Shown: in pieces, positions 1 through 7,367 of the stretch
Numbering within the stretch: position 1 is the stretch's first letter
How the letters are laid out: every line of letters begins with the position of its first letter
Origin: Saccharothrix luteola
Lineage (GTDB): Bacteria; Actinomycetota; Actinomycetes; Mycobacteriales; Pseudonocardiaceae
Reading direction: 5' to 3'
Assembly (NCBI RefSeq): GCF_020859565.1
Contig: NZ_JAJHUO010000036.1
Span: 1-64,000 of the forward strand
DNA length: 64,000 nucleotides
Translations under genes and position numbers: made by a program
Notes under the pieces: model-generated
What the model was told of the DNA's origin: nothing
Databases searched by the model: none
Seen by the model: only the letters and a program-made list of their open reading frames with translations

Positions 1-323
1 CGGCCCTCCCGCAGCAGGTCCGCGATCACGATCCGCTCCGCGACCGACAGATACCGACCCGCCGACACCGGTGGCGGTAGCGGTGTCGGCGCGGACGGTG
101 TGGGTGGTGTGGGTGGTGTGGGAGACGGTCGATCCGCCGCCCGCACCACCCGATCCGCTCGTCCGTGCCGCCACCGGTGCCCGGTCCTGCGATTGACCCC
201 GACGATCCGACACGCCTCGGTCGTGCCCACACCCGACGCCACAAGGTCAAGACAGGCCCGACGCTCGGCACCCAGCTTCCTACGCCCCTGAGGCGACCGA
301 TCCCCACGGATCCCGAACACCAC
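1..323 (-). CDS. IS30-family transposase, N-terminal part (runs off the left edge)
   Basis: Minus-strand reading from a GTG at 323 (or the next GTG at 320) gives about 107 residues with no stop before the window edge, so the catalytic DDE part lies outside. Visible are RKLGAERRACLDLV, then TTEACRIVGVNRRTG and RWRHGR, a Pro/Thr-rich linker, and GRYLSVAERIVIADLL. This is the N-terminal helix-turn-helix organisation I know from actinobacterial IS30 transposases. The frame is upstream-limited by a TAG at about 350. The linker is a local low-complexity stretch encoding repeated Thr-Pro-Pro. Family assignment is from pattern memory; the start is uncertain. Confidence 0.75.
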   Translation of the reverse strand, partial: MVFGIRGDRSPQGRRKLGAERRACLDLVASGVGTTEACRIVGVNRRTGHRWRHGRADRVVRAADRPSPTPPTPPTPSAPTPLPPPVSAGRYLSVAERIVIADLLREG

Positions 324-369
324 AACCCCCGAACAACCCAGGTGTTGCGACGACTACTGGAACCCGCCT
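1..369 (-). mobile_element. IS30-family insertion sequence, transposase 5' end
   Basis: The stretch from about 341 to 369 (beginning GGTGTTGCGACGACT) lies just upstream of the transposase and looks like the terminal inverted repeat of IS30-type elements. The other terminus is outside the window, so the repeat cannot be paired. The host sequence appears to resume at about 370 with a half copy of a dispersed palindrome. The boundary is therefore inferred from the resumption of repeat homology. Confidence 0.5.
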
Positions 370-417
370 GTCAAATCGGGCCGGGCTTGACCGCGACTAC
401 CAAACCCCGAATCACTC
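370..417 (-). repeat. Truncated copy of the dispersed TTTGACA palindrome
   Basis: Read on the minus strand, this segment ends TCAAGCCCGGCCCGATTTGAC. It matches the left arm and left flank of the complete copy at about 3750-3802 with two differences over the last 21 bases. The match stops abruptly at 370, exactly where the IS30-like end begins. The second arm of the palindrome is missing here. Confidence 0.65.
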
Positions 418-1047
418 CCGAGGTATCTCCACCCCGATCTCGTCCCCCAACCGCGCCCCACCCACCAAATCCAGCTCATCACCACTCCAAAACCGCCCCG
501 GGTCGTACCAGTTGACCCGACGCCCGCTCGGCAGCAGCCCCATCTCCTCGTAAGTCACCGCCACCACCTCCGCGCAATACGCCGTCTCCAACGTCGCGTC
601 CGAAGACTTGCGCAGATTCGGCAACCGCCCGCGCAACCACCGACCGGCCAACCTCGCCGTCGACGGGAAAGGCGTCCCGTTCAACCGCGCCACCGTCTTC
701 AGCACGGCGTCGTCCTCCTCCCGCGTCGTCGGCCGGTCGAGTTGCCGCAGCCACGCCCGCTGCCCGTACTTCCGCGCCCACACCAGCACCGCGTCACGCA
801 GGTCGTGCAACTGCACGCCGCGGTGGTGCGTGCCGGTCCACACGTCCGGCAGGGAGCGGCCCATCTCGGCGTGCCACATCAACGGCGGCAGGTCCTCGAC
901 GGCCACGGTCATGCCGACGTGGTTCACCGGGCTGTTCGTGGTCACCCGGATCGCCCGGTCGGCCACCGAGCTGCCGCGGAACAACCAGATGTCACCGGTA
1001 CGGGTGAGTTCGACCGCCTCGTCCAGACCGATCTTCGTTCCAGCCAT
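412..1047 (-). CDS. Circularly permuted papain-fold (NlpC/P60-like) protein
   Basis: This 211-residue protein has no signal peptide or membrane segment. An N-terminal TGDIWLFRGSS strand-turn is followed by HVGM with His43, and much later YCAEVV with Cys158. His before Cys is the order of the circularly permuted papain-like group (YiiX/YaeF-like), which includes peptidases and acyl-handling enzymes, so a cysteine-hydrolase role is plausible. The substrate cannot be read from sequence. The ATG at 1047 sits 6 bases after a TAGGCT -10 element, which suggests a leaderless transcript. It is divergent from the small gene at 1065. Confidence 0.75.
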   Translation of the reverse strand: MAGTKIGLDEAVELTRTGDIWLFRGSSVADRAIRVTTNSPVNHVGMTVAVEDLPPLMWHAEMGRSLPDVWTGTHHRGVQLHDLRDAVLVWARKYGQRAWLRQLDRPTTREEDDAVLKTVARLNGTPFPSTARLAGRWLRGRLPNLRKSSDATLETAYCAEVVAVTYEEMGLLPSGRRVNWYDPGRFWSGDELDLVGGARLGDEIGVEIPRE

Positions 1048-1067
1048 CCCGGTAGCCTAGGCAGATG
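1045..1067. promoter_or_regulatory. Overlapping divergent -10 elements, both leaderless
   Basis: The palindromic core GCCTAGGC contains TAGCCT (1053-1058) for the plus strand and TAGGCT (1059-1054) for the minus strand. Each is followed by exactly 6 bases and then the ATG of the flanking gene (1065 and 1047). No ribosome-binding site is present on either side. The two promoters share five of their six -10 positions. Confidence 0.6.
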
Positions 1068-1223
1068 CGCTGGTGGAAGTTGCTCGGACTGGCCGGTGTC
1101 GCGGGTGTCGCGGCGACCGGCGTGGTGATCGCACGGGCGGAACGCAAGCGTCGCGCCTACGCGCCCGACGAGATCCGCGAACGGCTGCACGCGCGCGTCA
1201 ACCAGGGCGAAGCGCCTAAATGA
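1065..1223 (+). CDS. Small single-pass membrane protein (52 aa)
   Basis: The 52-residue product starts MRWWKLLGLAGVAG, continues through a short hydrophobic helix (about residues 5-23) and ends in a basic, then mixed-charge tail (ERKRRAYAPDEIRERL). It looks like a small inner-membrane protein with a cytoplasmic amphipathic tail. The start is set by the ATG 6 bases after TAGCCT, with no Shine-Dalgarno sequence. GC at third codon positions is high throughout. No function is recognised. Similar short proteins beside permuted-papain genes are, to my memory, conserved in related actinomycetes. Confidence 0.65.
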   Translation: MRWWKLLGLAGVAGVAATGVVIARAERKRRAYAPDEIRERLHARVNQGEAPK

Positions 1224-1326
1224 CCCGCACCGCCTGAGCCGCGACCAACGCCCAAACAAACGCCACCCGAAGCCCCCGACCAACGGCGGGTTGACCGGGA
1301 ACGGTCCCCAGGACTGGGCTACCGGC

Positions 1327-2829
1327 ATGCGATCCCTGCTCGGGGCCCTGCTGTGCGTGCTCGTCGTCGCACCACCGGCCCACGCCCGCACCCGCCCGGT
1401 CGAGAACCTGGACGCGGCCACCATCCCGCACCTGGTCCGCCGAATGGACGCAGGCACCCTCACCTCGGTCGACCTCACCCGCGCCTACCTGCGCCGCATC
1501 GAGACCATCGACCGCAAGGTCCGCTCGGTCGTCGCGCTGAACCCCGAAGCGCTCGCGCAGGCGGCGGAGAGCGACCGGCGACGTCGGCAAGGGCGGGCGA
1601 AGGGCCTGATGGACGGCATCCCGGTCCTGCTCAAGGACAACATCGACACCAGGACCATGGGCAGCACGGCCGGCTCACGTGCCCTGCGCGTGCCGCCGCG
1701 AGACGACGCCGAGCTGGTGCGACGCCTGCGTGACGCGGGCGCGGTGGTCCTGGGCAAGACGAACCTGTCCGAGTGGGCGAACTTCCGCTCCACGTCGTCC
1801 ACGTCCGGGTGGTCCGCGATCGGCGGGCAGACCAACAACCCGCACGTCCTCGACCGCAACCCGTGCGGCTCGTCGTCCGGCTCGGGCGCGGCGGTGGCGG
1901 CGTCGTTGGCGCAGGTCGCGGTGGGCACGGAGACCGACGGCTCGATCGTGTGCCCGGCCGGCCAGAACGGCGTGGTCGGCCTCAAGCCCACGCTCGGCCG
2001 GATCAGCGGCGACGGCATCGTGCCCATCTCGTCGTGGCAGGACACGGCGGGTCCGATGGCCCGGCACGTCGTGGACGCCGCGATCCTGATGTCCGTGCTG
2101 GAGGGCAAGGGCGTCGACTACGCGTCGGACCTCGGGTCGGCGACGCTGAACGGCAAGCGGGTCGGCGTGTGGCGGAAGGCCGGGCGCGACGCCGAGGCGG
2201 ACCGGGTCGTGCAGTCGGCGGTGGACGTGCTGCGGCGCGCCGGCGCCGTGGTGGTCGAGGTGGAGCTGCCGTACCAGCAGCAGGTCGAGGCCGCCGAGTT
2301 CCCGGCGCTGATCACCGAGTTCAAGCACGACCTGGAGCTGTACCTGAAGACGCGGCCGGGCGGCGTGCCTGGGACGTTGACGGAGCTGATCGCGTTCAAC
2401 GAGGCCGACCCGGTGGAGCTGGGCAAGTTCGGGCAGGAGCTGTTCGTCGAGGCGGCGAAGGCTCCGCCGGTGACCGATCCGGCGTACGTCGAGCAGCGCC
2501 GGACCGCGACCGCGCTCGCCCGCCGCTCGATCGACGAGGTGCTGGCCGCGCACCGGCTGGACGTGATCATGGCGCCGACCAACGGGCCGGCCTGGCGCAC
2601 CGAGTACGGCGGCGGTGACGCGTTCGAGCTGGGGTCGTCGACGCCGGCGGCCGTGTCCGGCTACCCGAACGCTTCCGTGCCGGCGGGCTTCGCCGGGCCG
2701 TTGCCGATCGGTGTGTCGTTCATGGCCGGGTATCGGCAGGACGCGACCGTGCTGCGGTTCGCCGCCGCGTTCGAACGGGCGGCGCACGCACGCCGGGCGC
2801 CCGGGTACCTGGCATCGTTGCCTTCGTGA
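1327..2829 (+). CDS. Secreted amidase (amidase signature family)
   Basis: This 500-residue amidase has a clear export signal (MRSLLGALLCVLVVAPPAHA), which favours the ATG at 1327 over an in-frame start 36 bases upstream. The Ser-cisSer-Lys machinery is visible: LLKDNID (catalytic Lys at about 103), the Gly/Ser-rich signature CGSSSGSGAAVAAS at about 180, and the nucleophile region TETDGSIVCPA at about 205. Family members hydrolyse amides, including aryl amides and peptide C-terminal amides; the substrate is not predictable. The length is normal for the family. It stands alone; the next gene begins 34 bases downstream. Confidence 0.9.
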   Translation: MRSLLGALLCVLVVAPPAHARTRPVENLDAATIPHLVRRMDAGTLTSVDLTRAYLRRIETIDRKVRSVVALNPEALAQAAESDRRRRQGRAKGLMDGIPVLLKDNIDTRTMGSTAGSRALRVPPRDDAELVRRLRDAGAVVLGKTNLSEWANFRSTSSTSGWSAIGGQTNNPHVLDRNPCGSSSGSGAAVAASLAQVAVGTETDGSIVCPAGQNGVVGLKPTLGRISGDGIVPISSWQDTAGPMARHVVDAAILMSVLEGKGVDYASDLGSATLNGKRVGVWRKAGRDAEADRVVQSAVDVLRRAGAVVVEVELPYQQQVEAAEFPALITEFKHDLELYLKTRPGGVPGTLTELIAFNEADPVELGKFGQELFVEAAKAPPVTDPAYVEQRRTATALARRSIDEVLAAHRLDVIMAPTNGPAWRTEYGGGDAFELGSSTPAAVSGYPNASVPAGFAGPLPIGVSFMAGYRQDATVLRFAAAFERAAHARRAPGYLASLPS

Positions 2830-2863
2830 TGCGGTCCACCGTCCTGGATGGAATGTTGGGTCC

Positions 2864-3718
2864 ATGCGCGCGGTGGTGTTGGGCACGGGTCTGATGGGCG
2901 CCGGGATGGCGCGGAGCTTGCTGCGGTCCAAGATGGACGTCGTGGTGTGGAACCGCAGCGTGGCCAAGGCGCGTCCGTTGGCCGACGAGGGCGCGCTGGT
3001 CGCCGACGACCCGAAGAGCGCGGTCGTCGGCGCGGACGTCGTGCTCACGATGCTGTTCGACGCCGAGGCCACCGCCGGGGTGATGGCCGAGGCGTTGCCG
3101 TCGGTCGAGCGCGGTGCGGTGTGGGTGCAGTGCGGCACGGTCGGCTTGGCCGGCGTCGACCACTTGGCGGAACTGGCCGCGATGCACGGCGTGCCATTCG
3201 TGGACGCACCCGTCCTCGGCACGCGCGCGCCGGCGGAGCAGGGGAAGCTGACCGTGCTGGCGGCCGGTCCGGTGGAGGTGCGGGAGTTCCTCGCGCCGGT
3301 GTTCGACGCCATCGCGCTGCGCACGGTGTGGGCGGGTGAACGGCCCGGGGACGGGCAGCGGCTCAAGCTGGCGGCCAACTCGTGGGTGCTGTCGATCACG
3401 GCGGCGACCGCGCAGGCGGTGGCTTTGACGCGCGGGTTGGGGTTGGATCCCGACGCGTTCTTGGAGGTGATCGCCGGTGGTCCCGTGGACAGCACTTATG
3501 CGCAGGTCAAGGGACGGGCGATGATCGACGGTGAGTTCACGGCGTCGTTCGGGGTGGACGGCGCGGTCAAGGACAGTGAGCTGATCATGGCGGCGATGGC
3601 GGTGGCTGGTACGGATGATCGGTTGATGCGGGTGTTGAACGAGCACTATCGGGTGGCGGCGGGGCGGGTTGGGGAAGGGGCGGATATGGCGGCGGTGGTG
3701 GCGGCGTTTGAGTCTTGA
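2864..3718 (+). CDS. NAD(P)-dependent 3-hydroxyisobutyrate dehydrogenase-like oxidoreductase
   Basis: The 284-residue protein opens with a Rossmann motif GTGLMGAGMA (residues 7-16) and WNRS after strand 2, the usual NAD(P)-binding start of beta-hydroxyacid dehydrogenases. The substrate-binding segment FVDAPVLGTRAPAEQGKL at about residue 110 and the catalytic-lysine region LKLAANSW at about 167 follow the 3-hydroxyisobutyrate/tartronate-semialdehyde group. The true substrate is open; imine reductases share the fold. The ATG at 2864 places the Rossmann fold at the N-terminus. Codon use drifts toward GGT/TTG near the 3' end. Confidence 0.85.
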   Translation: MRAVVLGTGLMGAGMARSLLRSKMDVVVWNRSVAKARPLADEGALVADDPKSAVVGADVVLTMLFDAEATAGVMAEALPSVERGAVWVQCGTVGLAGVDHLAELAAMHGVPFVDAPVLGTRAPAEQGKLTVLAAGPVEVREFLAPVFDAIALRTVWAGERPGDGQRLKLAANSWVLSITAATAQAVALTRGLGLDPDAFLEVIAGGPVDSTYAQVKGRAMIDGEFTASFGVDGAVKDSELIMAAMAVAGTDDRLMRVLNEHYRVAAGRVGEGADMAAVVAAFES

Positions 3719-4049
3719 GTTGGTGGTTGGTGTTAGGGGTTGAGGCCGGCTCGGTGGTCCGGTTTCGTCCCGTGGTCACGCTCAAGTCCGGCTCGATTTG
3801 ACATGGGTTCGGGTGCTTTAGGCAGGTCGAAGCCATGTCAAATCGGGCCTCTGCGGAGAGGTCGCGGGTCCGTTGTGGGGCGGTTGAGGGGCTGCTGGGG
3901 GGCGTTGTGGAGATGAGTTGGCGGCGCAGGTCACGAGTGTGGCGTCGGTCGTGATCGTTGGGGATTGGCCTGTCCGTCGTTGGCAGGTGGGAGTTACCGT
4001 CGGAGCGGGTACCAGTGGGTGACGGTGCCGGTCGGGGTGGAGGTGTGGT
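3719..4049. other. Intergenic region carrying a dispersed palindromic repeat
   Basis: No convincing gene is present in these 331 bases. The main content is the complete palindromic repeat at 3790-3849. The rest is G/T-rich and lacks an obvious terminator of the usual form. Confidence 0.6.
3790..3849 (+). repeat. Dispersed palindromic repeat, complete copy 1
   Basis: The left arm GGCTCGATTTGACATGG pairs with the right arm CCATGTCAAATCGGGCC over 17 bp with one G-T wobble. A second inner stem (TTCGG against TCGAA with a wobble extension) prolongs the hairpin. A second copy in the same orientation is at 52457-52521; the shared right half reads AGGCAGG(T/C)CGAAG before the arm. Confidence 0.85.
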
Positions 4050-4580
4050 GTGGGGTCCGGTGGGTTGATCGCCGCTGCCGCGCTGGCCGGTGTGGTTGTT
4101 CTTGGGGCTGGTGGGCTCGCGGCGCCTGGCGATCCGGACGAGATCTGGCGCGATTCCGGGCTCAGGGTGGTCGATCGGGCGACTCGCGCTGACGACGAGT
4201 GCGTGTCCCACTCGTTCGGGCAGGTGCAGGAGTTGTTGAAGGCCGTGCCTTGCGTGGCCCTTGATCGGATGCTGTTCACCCTCACGGACGACAAGGGTGG
4301 GACGGCGGTCGTGTTCGTGGCCTGGATCGAGTTCGACGACCGCGACAAGGCCCGCGAGTTCAAGAAGCTCGAGGACATCCACGGCACCGGCGACCTCACC
4401 CCGCTGTCGGGGTCCCTCCTCCAGATCGCCGACGTCCCGTTCACGGCGCACAACTACGACTCCGCCGTGCTCGACGGCGTCACGGTGGTGATCGCCGAGG
4501 CGGAGAACGTCGCCGGTGGCTTCACCGCCGCGTACCTGGACGACATCGCGGGCGTCGCGGTGCTCACACCCCGTCCCTGA
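4050..4580 (+). CDS. Hypothetical exported or membrane-anchored protein
   Basis: The 176-residue protein has a hydrophobic N-terminus (LIAAAALAGVVVLGAGGLAAP) that could be a signal peptide or an anchor. A soluble alpha/beta-looking domain of about 145 residues follows. Two cysteines (at about 51 and 68) could form a disulfide outside the cell. I do not recognise the family. The GTG at 4050 is chosen because it places the hydrophobic stretch at the N-terminus. The upstream palindromic repeat and the absence of a near neighbour suggest a monocistronic unit. Confidence 0.55.
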   Translation: MGSGGLIAAAALAGVVVLGAGGLAAPGDPDEIWRDSGLRVVDRATRADDECVSHSFGQVQELLKAVPCVALDRMLFTLTDDKGGTAVVFVAWIEFDDRDKAREFKKLEDIHGTGDLTPLSGSLLQIADVPFTAHNYDSAVLDGVTVVIAEAENVAGGFTAAYLDDIAGVAVLTPRP

Positions 4581-4698
4581 TCCGTTTCCCGTCCGCCGAC
4601 GCCCCGAACAGGGGATACTCCGCACGAACGGGCTTGGCGCACCTGCCGTCGGACCCGGGATCCGAGCGGTGCGCCGGTGATCGGCAGAATGGGCGGGG

Positions 4699-6321
4699 AT
4701 GGAGGTGCGCGTGATCCGGTGGGGCGTGCTGGTCGGCATGGTGGTGGCGCTGGTGGCCGCCCTCGCCGCCGCGCGCGGCGAGCAGGGCACGGCGATCCGG
4801 CCCGTGGCCGACTGCGCGGACCTGGTGCGGGACTTCGAGATCCCCGGCACGCGCGCGCACGTGACGCAGGCGGAAGCGGTGGGGGAGGGTGACGAGGCGG
4901 CGCACTGCGCCGTGCTCGGGTACGTCGAGCCGGAGGTCCGGTTCCACCTGAAGCTGCCGACCACGACCTACACCGGCCGTTACCTGCAGTACGGGTGCGG
5001 CGGGTTCTGCGGTGAGCTCGTGTCGCCCTCGTTCCCCGACTGCGGACCGGACGTCGGCGGTGTCGCGGTCGCCACCACGGACGACGGGCACGTCGGTCGC
5101 GGCACGGTCCGGTCGGCCGACGGCAGGCCCGCCGCCGCCAACCAGGCCGCCCGCGACGACTTCGCGTTCCGCGCGCCGCACGTGGTCTCGATGGCCGCCA
5201 AGCGGGTGATCGAGGACTTCTACGGCGAGCCGCCCTCGTTCTCCTACTTCACCGGCTGCTCCAACGGCGGCCGGGAAGGGCTGCTGCTGGCCCAGCGCTA
5301 CCCGCACGACTTCGACGGCATCATCGCCGGCGCGCCCGCCAACTACCAGAGCCCGCTCGTGCTCTACCAGGCGTGGCTGGCCCGCACGAACACCGGCGCG
5401 GACGGCCTGCCGGTGCTCACCGCCGACCTGCTGCCCCTGCTGCACGACGCCGTGCTGCGGCACTGCGACCGCATCGACGGCCTGGTGGACGACCAGATCG
5501 AAGACCCGCGCCGGTGCGACTACGACCCCGCGCCGCTGCTGTGCACGGCCGCCGGCGGCAAGTGCCTCACACCCGAGCAGCTCGACGTGGTGCGCAAGCT
5601 GTACGCGGGCCCGAAGGACGCCCGCGGCAAGCGGCTCTACCCGGCCGGGCAGGAACGCGGCTCCGAGCGGGCCTGGGTGGACTGGATCACCCCGACCGCC
5701 AGTCCCCGCGCCGCCACGTTCTCCGCCCTGCTCGCGGACAACTTCCTCAAGCACATGGGCTTCCCGGTGGGCTCGCCCGGCTCGTCGCTGGCCGACGTCG
5801 AGTTCACCGCGGAGGAGTTCGCCCGGCTCAACGTCGAGGGCGTGCGCGGCAACGCGATGAGCCTCGACCTGGACGAGTTCCGCGCGGCGGGCGGCAAGCT
5901 GATCCTCTGGCACGGCTGGAGCGACCAGGGCGTTCCGCCGCGCGCCCTGCTCGACTACTACGAACGGCTGGCGCAACGTGACGGTGACGTCCGCTCCTGG
6001 GCCAGGGTGTTCATGGTCCCCGGCATGCACCACTGCGGTGGCGGCGGCGGCACGCTGACCGGGTTCGACCCGATCCGCGAGCTGCTGGCGTGGGTGGAGC
6101 AGGGCGCCGCGCCGGACCGCGTCATCGCCACGGGCCGGGCCGGCGACGCGGTCCGCACCCGGCCGGTGTTCCCGTACCCGCTGACCGCCCGTTACGACGG
6201 CACGGGCAGCATCGACGACGCGGCGAACTTCGTGGCCGCCCCACCGGCGGAGCCGACCCGGGACGCGGTCGACTGGGTGGGCGCCTACCTGTACGACAAG
6301 CCTGGTCCGGTCGCTCCCTGA
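4699..6321 (+). CDS. Secreted tannase / feruloyl esterase family hydrolase
   Basis: The 540-residue protein has an N-terminal signal region (VLVGMVVALVAALAAA). It carries the family's CS-D-HC arrangement: GCSNGGREG with the nucleophile Ser188 beside Cys187, WHGWSDQG with Asp409, and MHHCGGG with His445 beside a Cys. In tannases and feruloyl esterases these two cysteines form a disulfide that brings Ser and His together. Several further cysteines in the lid region fit an extracellular enzyme. Aromatic-ester substrates (feruloylated xylan, gallate esters, or aromatic diesters as in MHETase) are possible. Confidence 0.9.
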   Translation: MEVRVIRWGVLVGMVVALVAALAAARGEQGTAIRPVADCADLVRDFEIPGTRAHVTQAEAVGEGDEAAHCAVLGYVEPEVRFHLKLPTTTYTGRYLQYGCGGFCGELVSPSFPDCGPDVGGVAVATTDDGHVGRGTVRSADGRPAAANQAARDDFAFRAPHVVSMAAKRVIEDFYGEPPSFSYFTGCSNGGREGLLLAQRYPHDFDGIIAGAPANYQSPLVLYQAWLARTNTGADGLPVLTADLLPLLHDAVLRHCDRIDGLVDDQIEDPRRCDYDPAPLLCTAAGGKCLTPEQLDVVRKLYAGPKDARGKRLYPAGQERGSERAWVDWITPTASPRAATFSALLADNFLKHMGFPVGSPGSSLADVEFTAEEFARLNVEGVRGNAMSLDLDEFRAAGGKLILWHGWSDQGVPPRALLDYYERLAQRDGDVRSWARVFMVPGMHHCGGGGGTLTGFDPIRELLAWVEQGAAPDRVIATGRAGDAVRTRPVFPYPLTARYDGTGSIDDAANFVAAPPAEPTRDAVDWVGAYLYDKPGPVAP

Positions 6322-6441
6322 CGTCTCACCGGCCCAAGAGTCCGGACGTACGGGTTTTGAAACCGCACGATCGGGCTACCCCGGACCGCGCCGAGTGGTA
6401 GGCGTCGACGGGGACATCCGGGGCGGGGACGGTGGTGCGGG

Positions 6442-6798
6442 ATGGACTGGGAATTCGATGACGACAACGCGGTGCGCGCGGTGCTGGCCTACGTGTCGGA
6501 CGTGACGCGGGCGCTCGGCCTCAGCGGCGAGTGCTCCTGCGTGCAGTCCGACGGTTCCCGCCTCGGCGCCTACCTCGCGCTCGACGGCCACCTGCCCGGC
6601 TTCGCCGACCGGGACGTGGCGCTGCTGTGGGACGAGGACCGCGGTTGGTCGGTCGCGGTGGAGACCGACAGCGCCGAGCCGCCGTTCGTGCTGGCCAGGC
6701 TGCGCGGCCCGGTCCGGCCGGACCCCGCGGCCGTGGCGCGCTGGGTGGACGGGCTGGGCCTCGCGCCGGCCGACGGCGCGCTGCTGGCCGCGAGCTAG
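6442..6798 (+). CDS. DUF6292-like small protein
   Basis: This acidic 118-residue cytosolic protein begins MDWEFDDDNAVRAVLAYV and contains DVALLWDEDRGW and AVETDS. These recall the DUF6292 family, common in Pseudonocardiales; the assignment is from memory and moderate. The function is unknown. Its stop TAG (6796-6798) overlaps the stop of the convergent gene in the four bases CTAG. No clear ribosome-binding site was seen. Confidence 0.65.
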   Translation: MDWEFDDDNAVRAVLAYVSDVTRALGLSGECSCVQSDGSRLGAYLALDGHLPGFADRDVALLWDEDRGWSVAVETDSAEPPFVLARLRGPVRPDPAAVARWVDGLGLAPADGALLAAS

Positions 6799-7361
6799 GG
6801 GCGCACCGGCCCGTCGAGGGTGGCCTGGGCCTCGTCGAGGAGCGTGCGAACGCCCTGGAAGAAGCTGCTGGCGCTGTGCAGCGCCGTGTGGAACTGCTCG
6901 GCCTTCTCGTCCGACGCGCTGGTGAACACCAGCATCTCGGTCAGCTCCAGCCGCCGGTTCACCGACGCGACCGCCGTGCGCCACCGGTGCAGCAGGTCGA
7001 TCAGGTCGGCGTCGCGGTGCGGGCTGAGCGCGCCCGACGACAAGGCCGAGTCCACCGCCGACTGCACCAGCCTCGGGTACACCCGCCTGCCGCGTGAGCT
7101 CACGCTGAACGCCTCGCCGTCCAGCGTCTCCCGGTTGCGCGTCATCTCCAGCCGGATCGACTCGAGCGCCTGCTTGCGCTGCTCGCGCTGCGACGCCCAC
7201 CGCTCGGCGAAGATGCCGGTGATGCCCGCGAGCAGCGCCAACGAGTTCACCGCCGGTTCCCACCGCTCGCCCGGCGGCGACACGACGAACCAGCTCACGC
7301 CCAGCGCCATCGCCACCGCGAGCGCGCCGAACGTGAGGGCCGTGATCGCGATGCGGGTCAT
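6795..7361 (-). CDS. Two-TM membrane protein of unknown function
   Basis: The 188-residue protein starts MTRIAITALTFGALAVAMALGVSWFVV. A second hydrophobic segment lies at about 38-53 (AVNSLALLAGITGIFAERW), followed by a long helical cytosolic region (about residues 55-188) without cysteines. The tail is rich in helix formers and may form a bundle. I do not recognise it. It follows the methyltransferase gene with a 6-base gap, so the two are probably co-transcribed. Confidence 0.6.
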   Translation of the reverse strand: MTRIAITALTFGALAVAMALGVSWFVVSPPGERWEPAVNSLALLAGITGIFAERWASQREQRKQALESIRLEMTRNRETLDGEAFSVSSRGRRVYPRLVQSAVDSALSSGALSPHRDADLIDLLHRWRTAVASVNRRLELTEMLVFTSASDEKAEQFHTALHSASSFFQGVRTLLDEAQATLDGPVRP

Positions 7362-7367
7362 CGGGGG

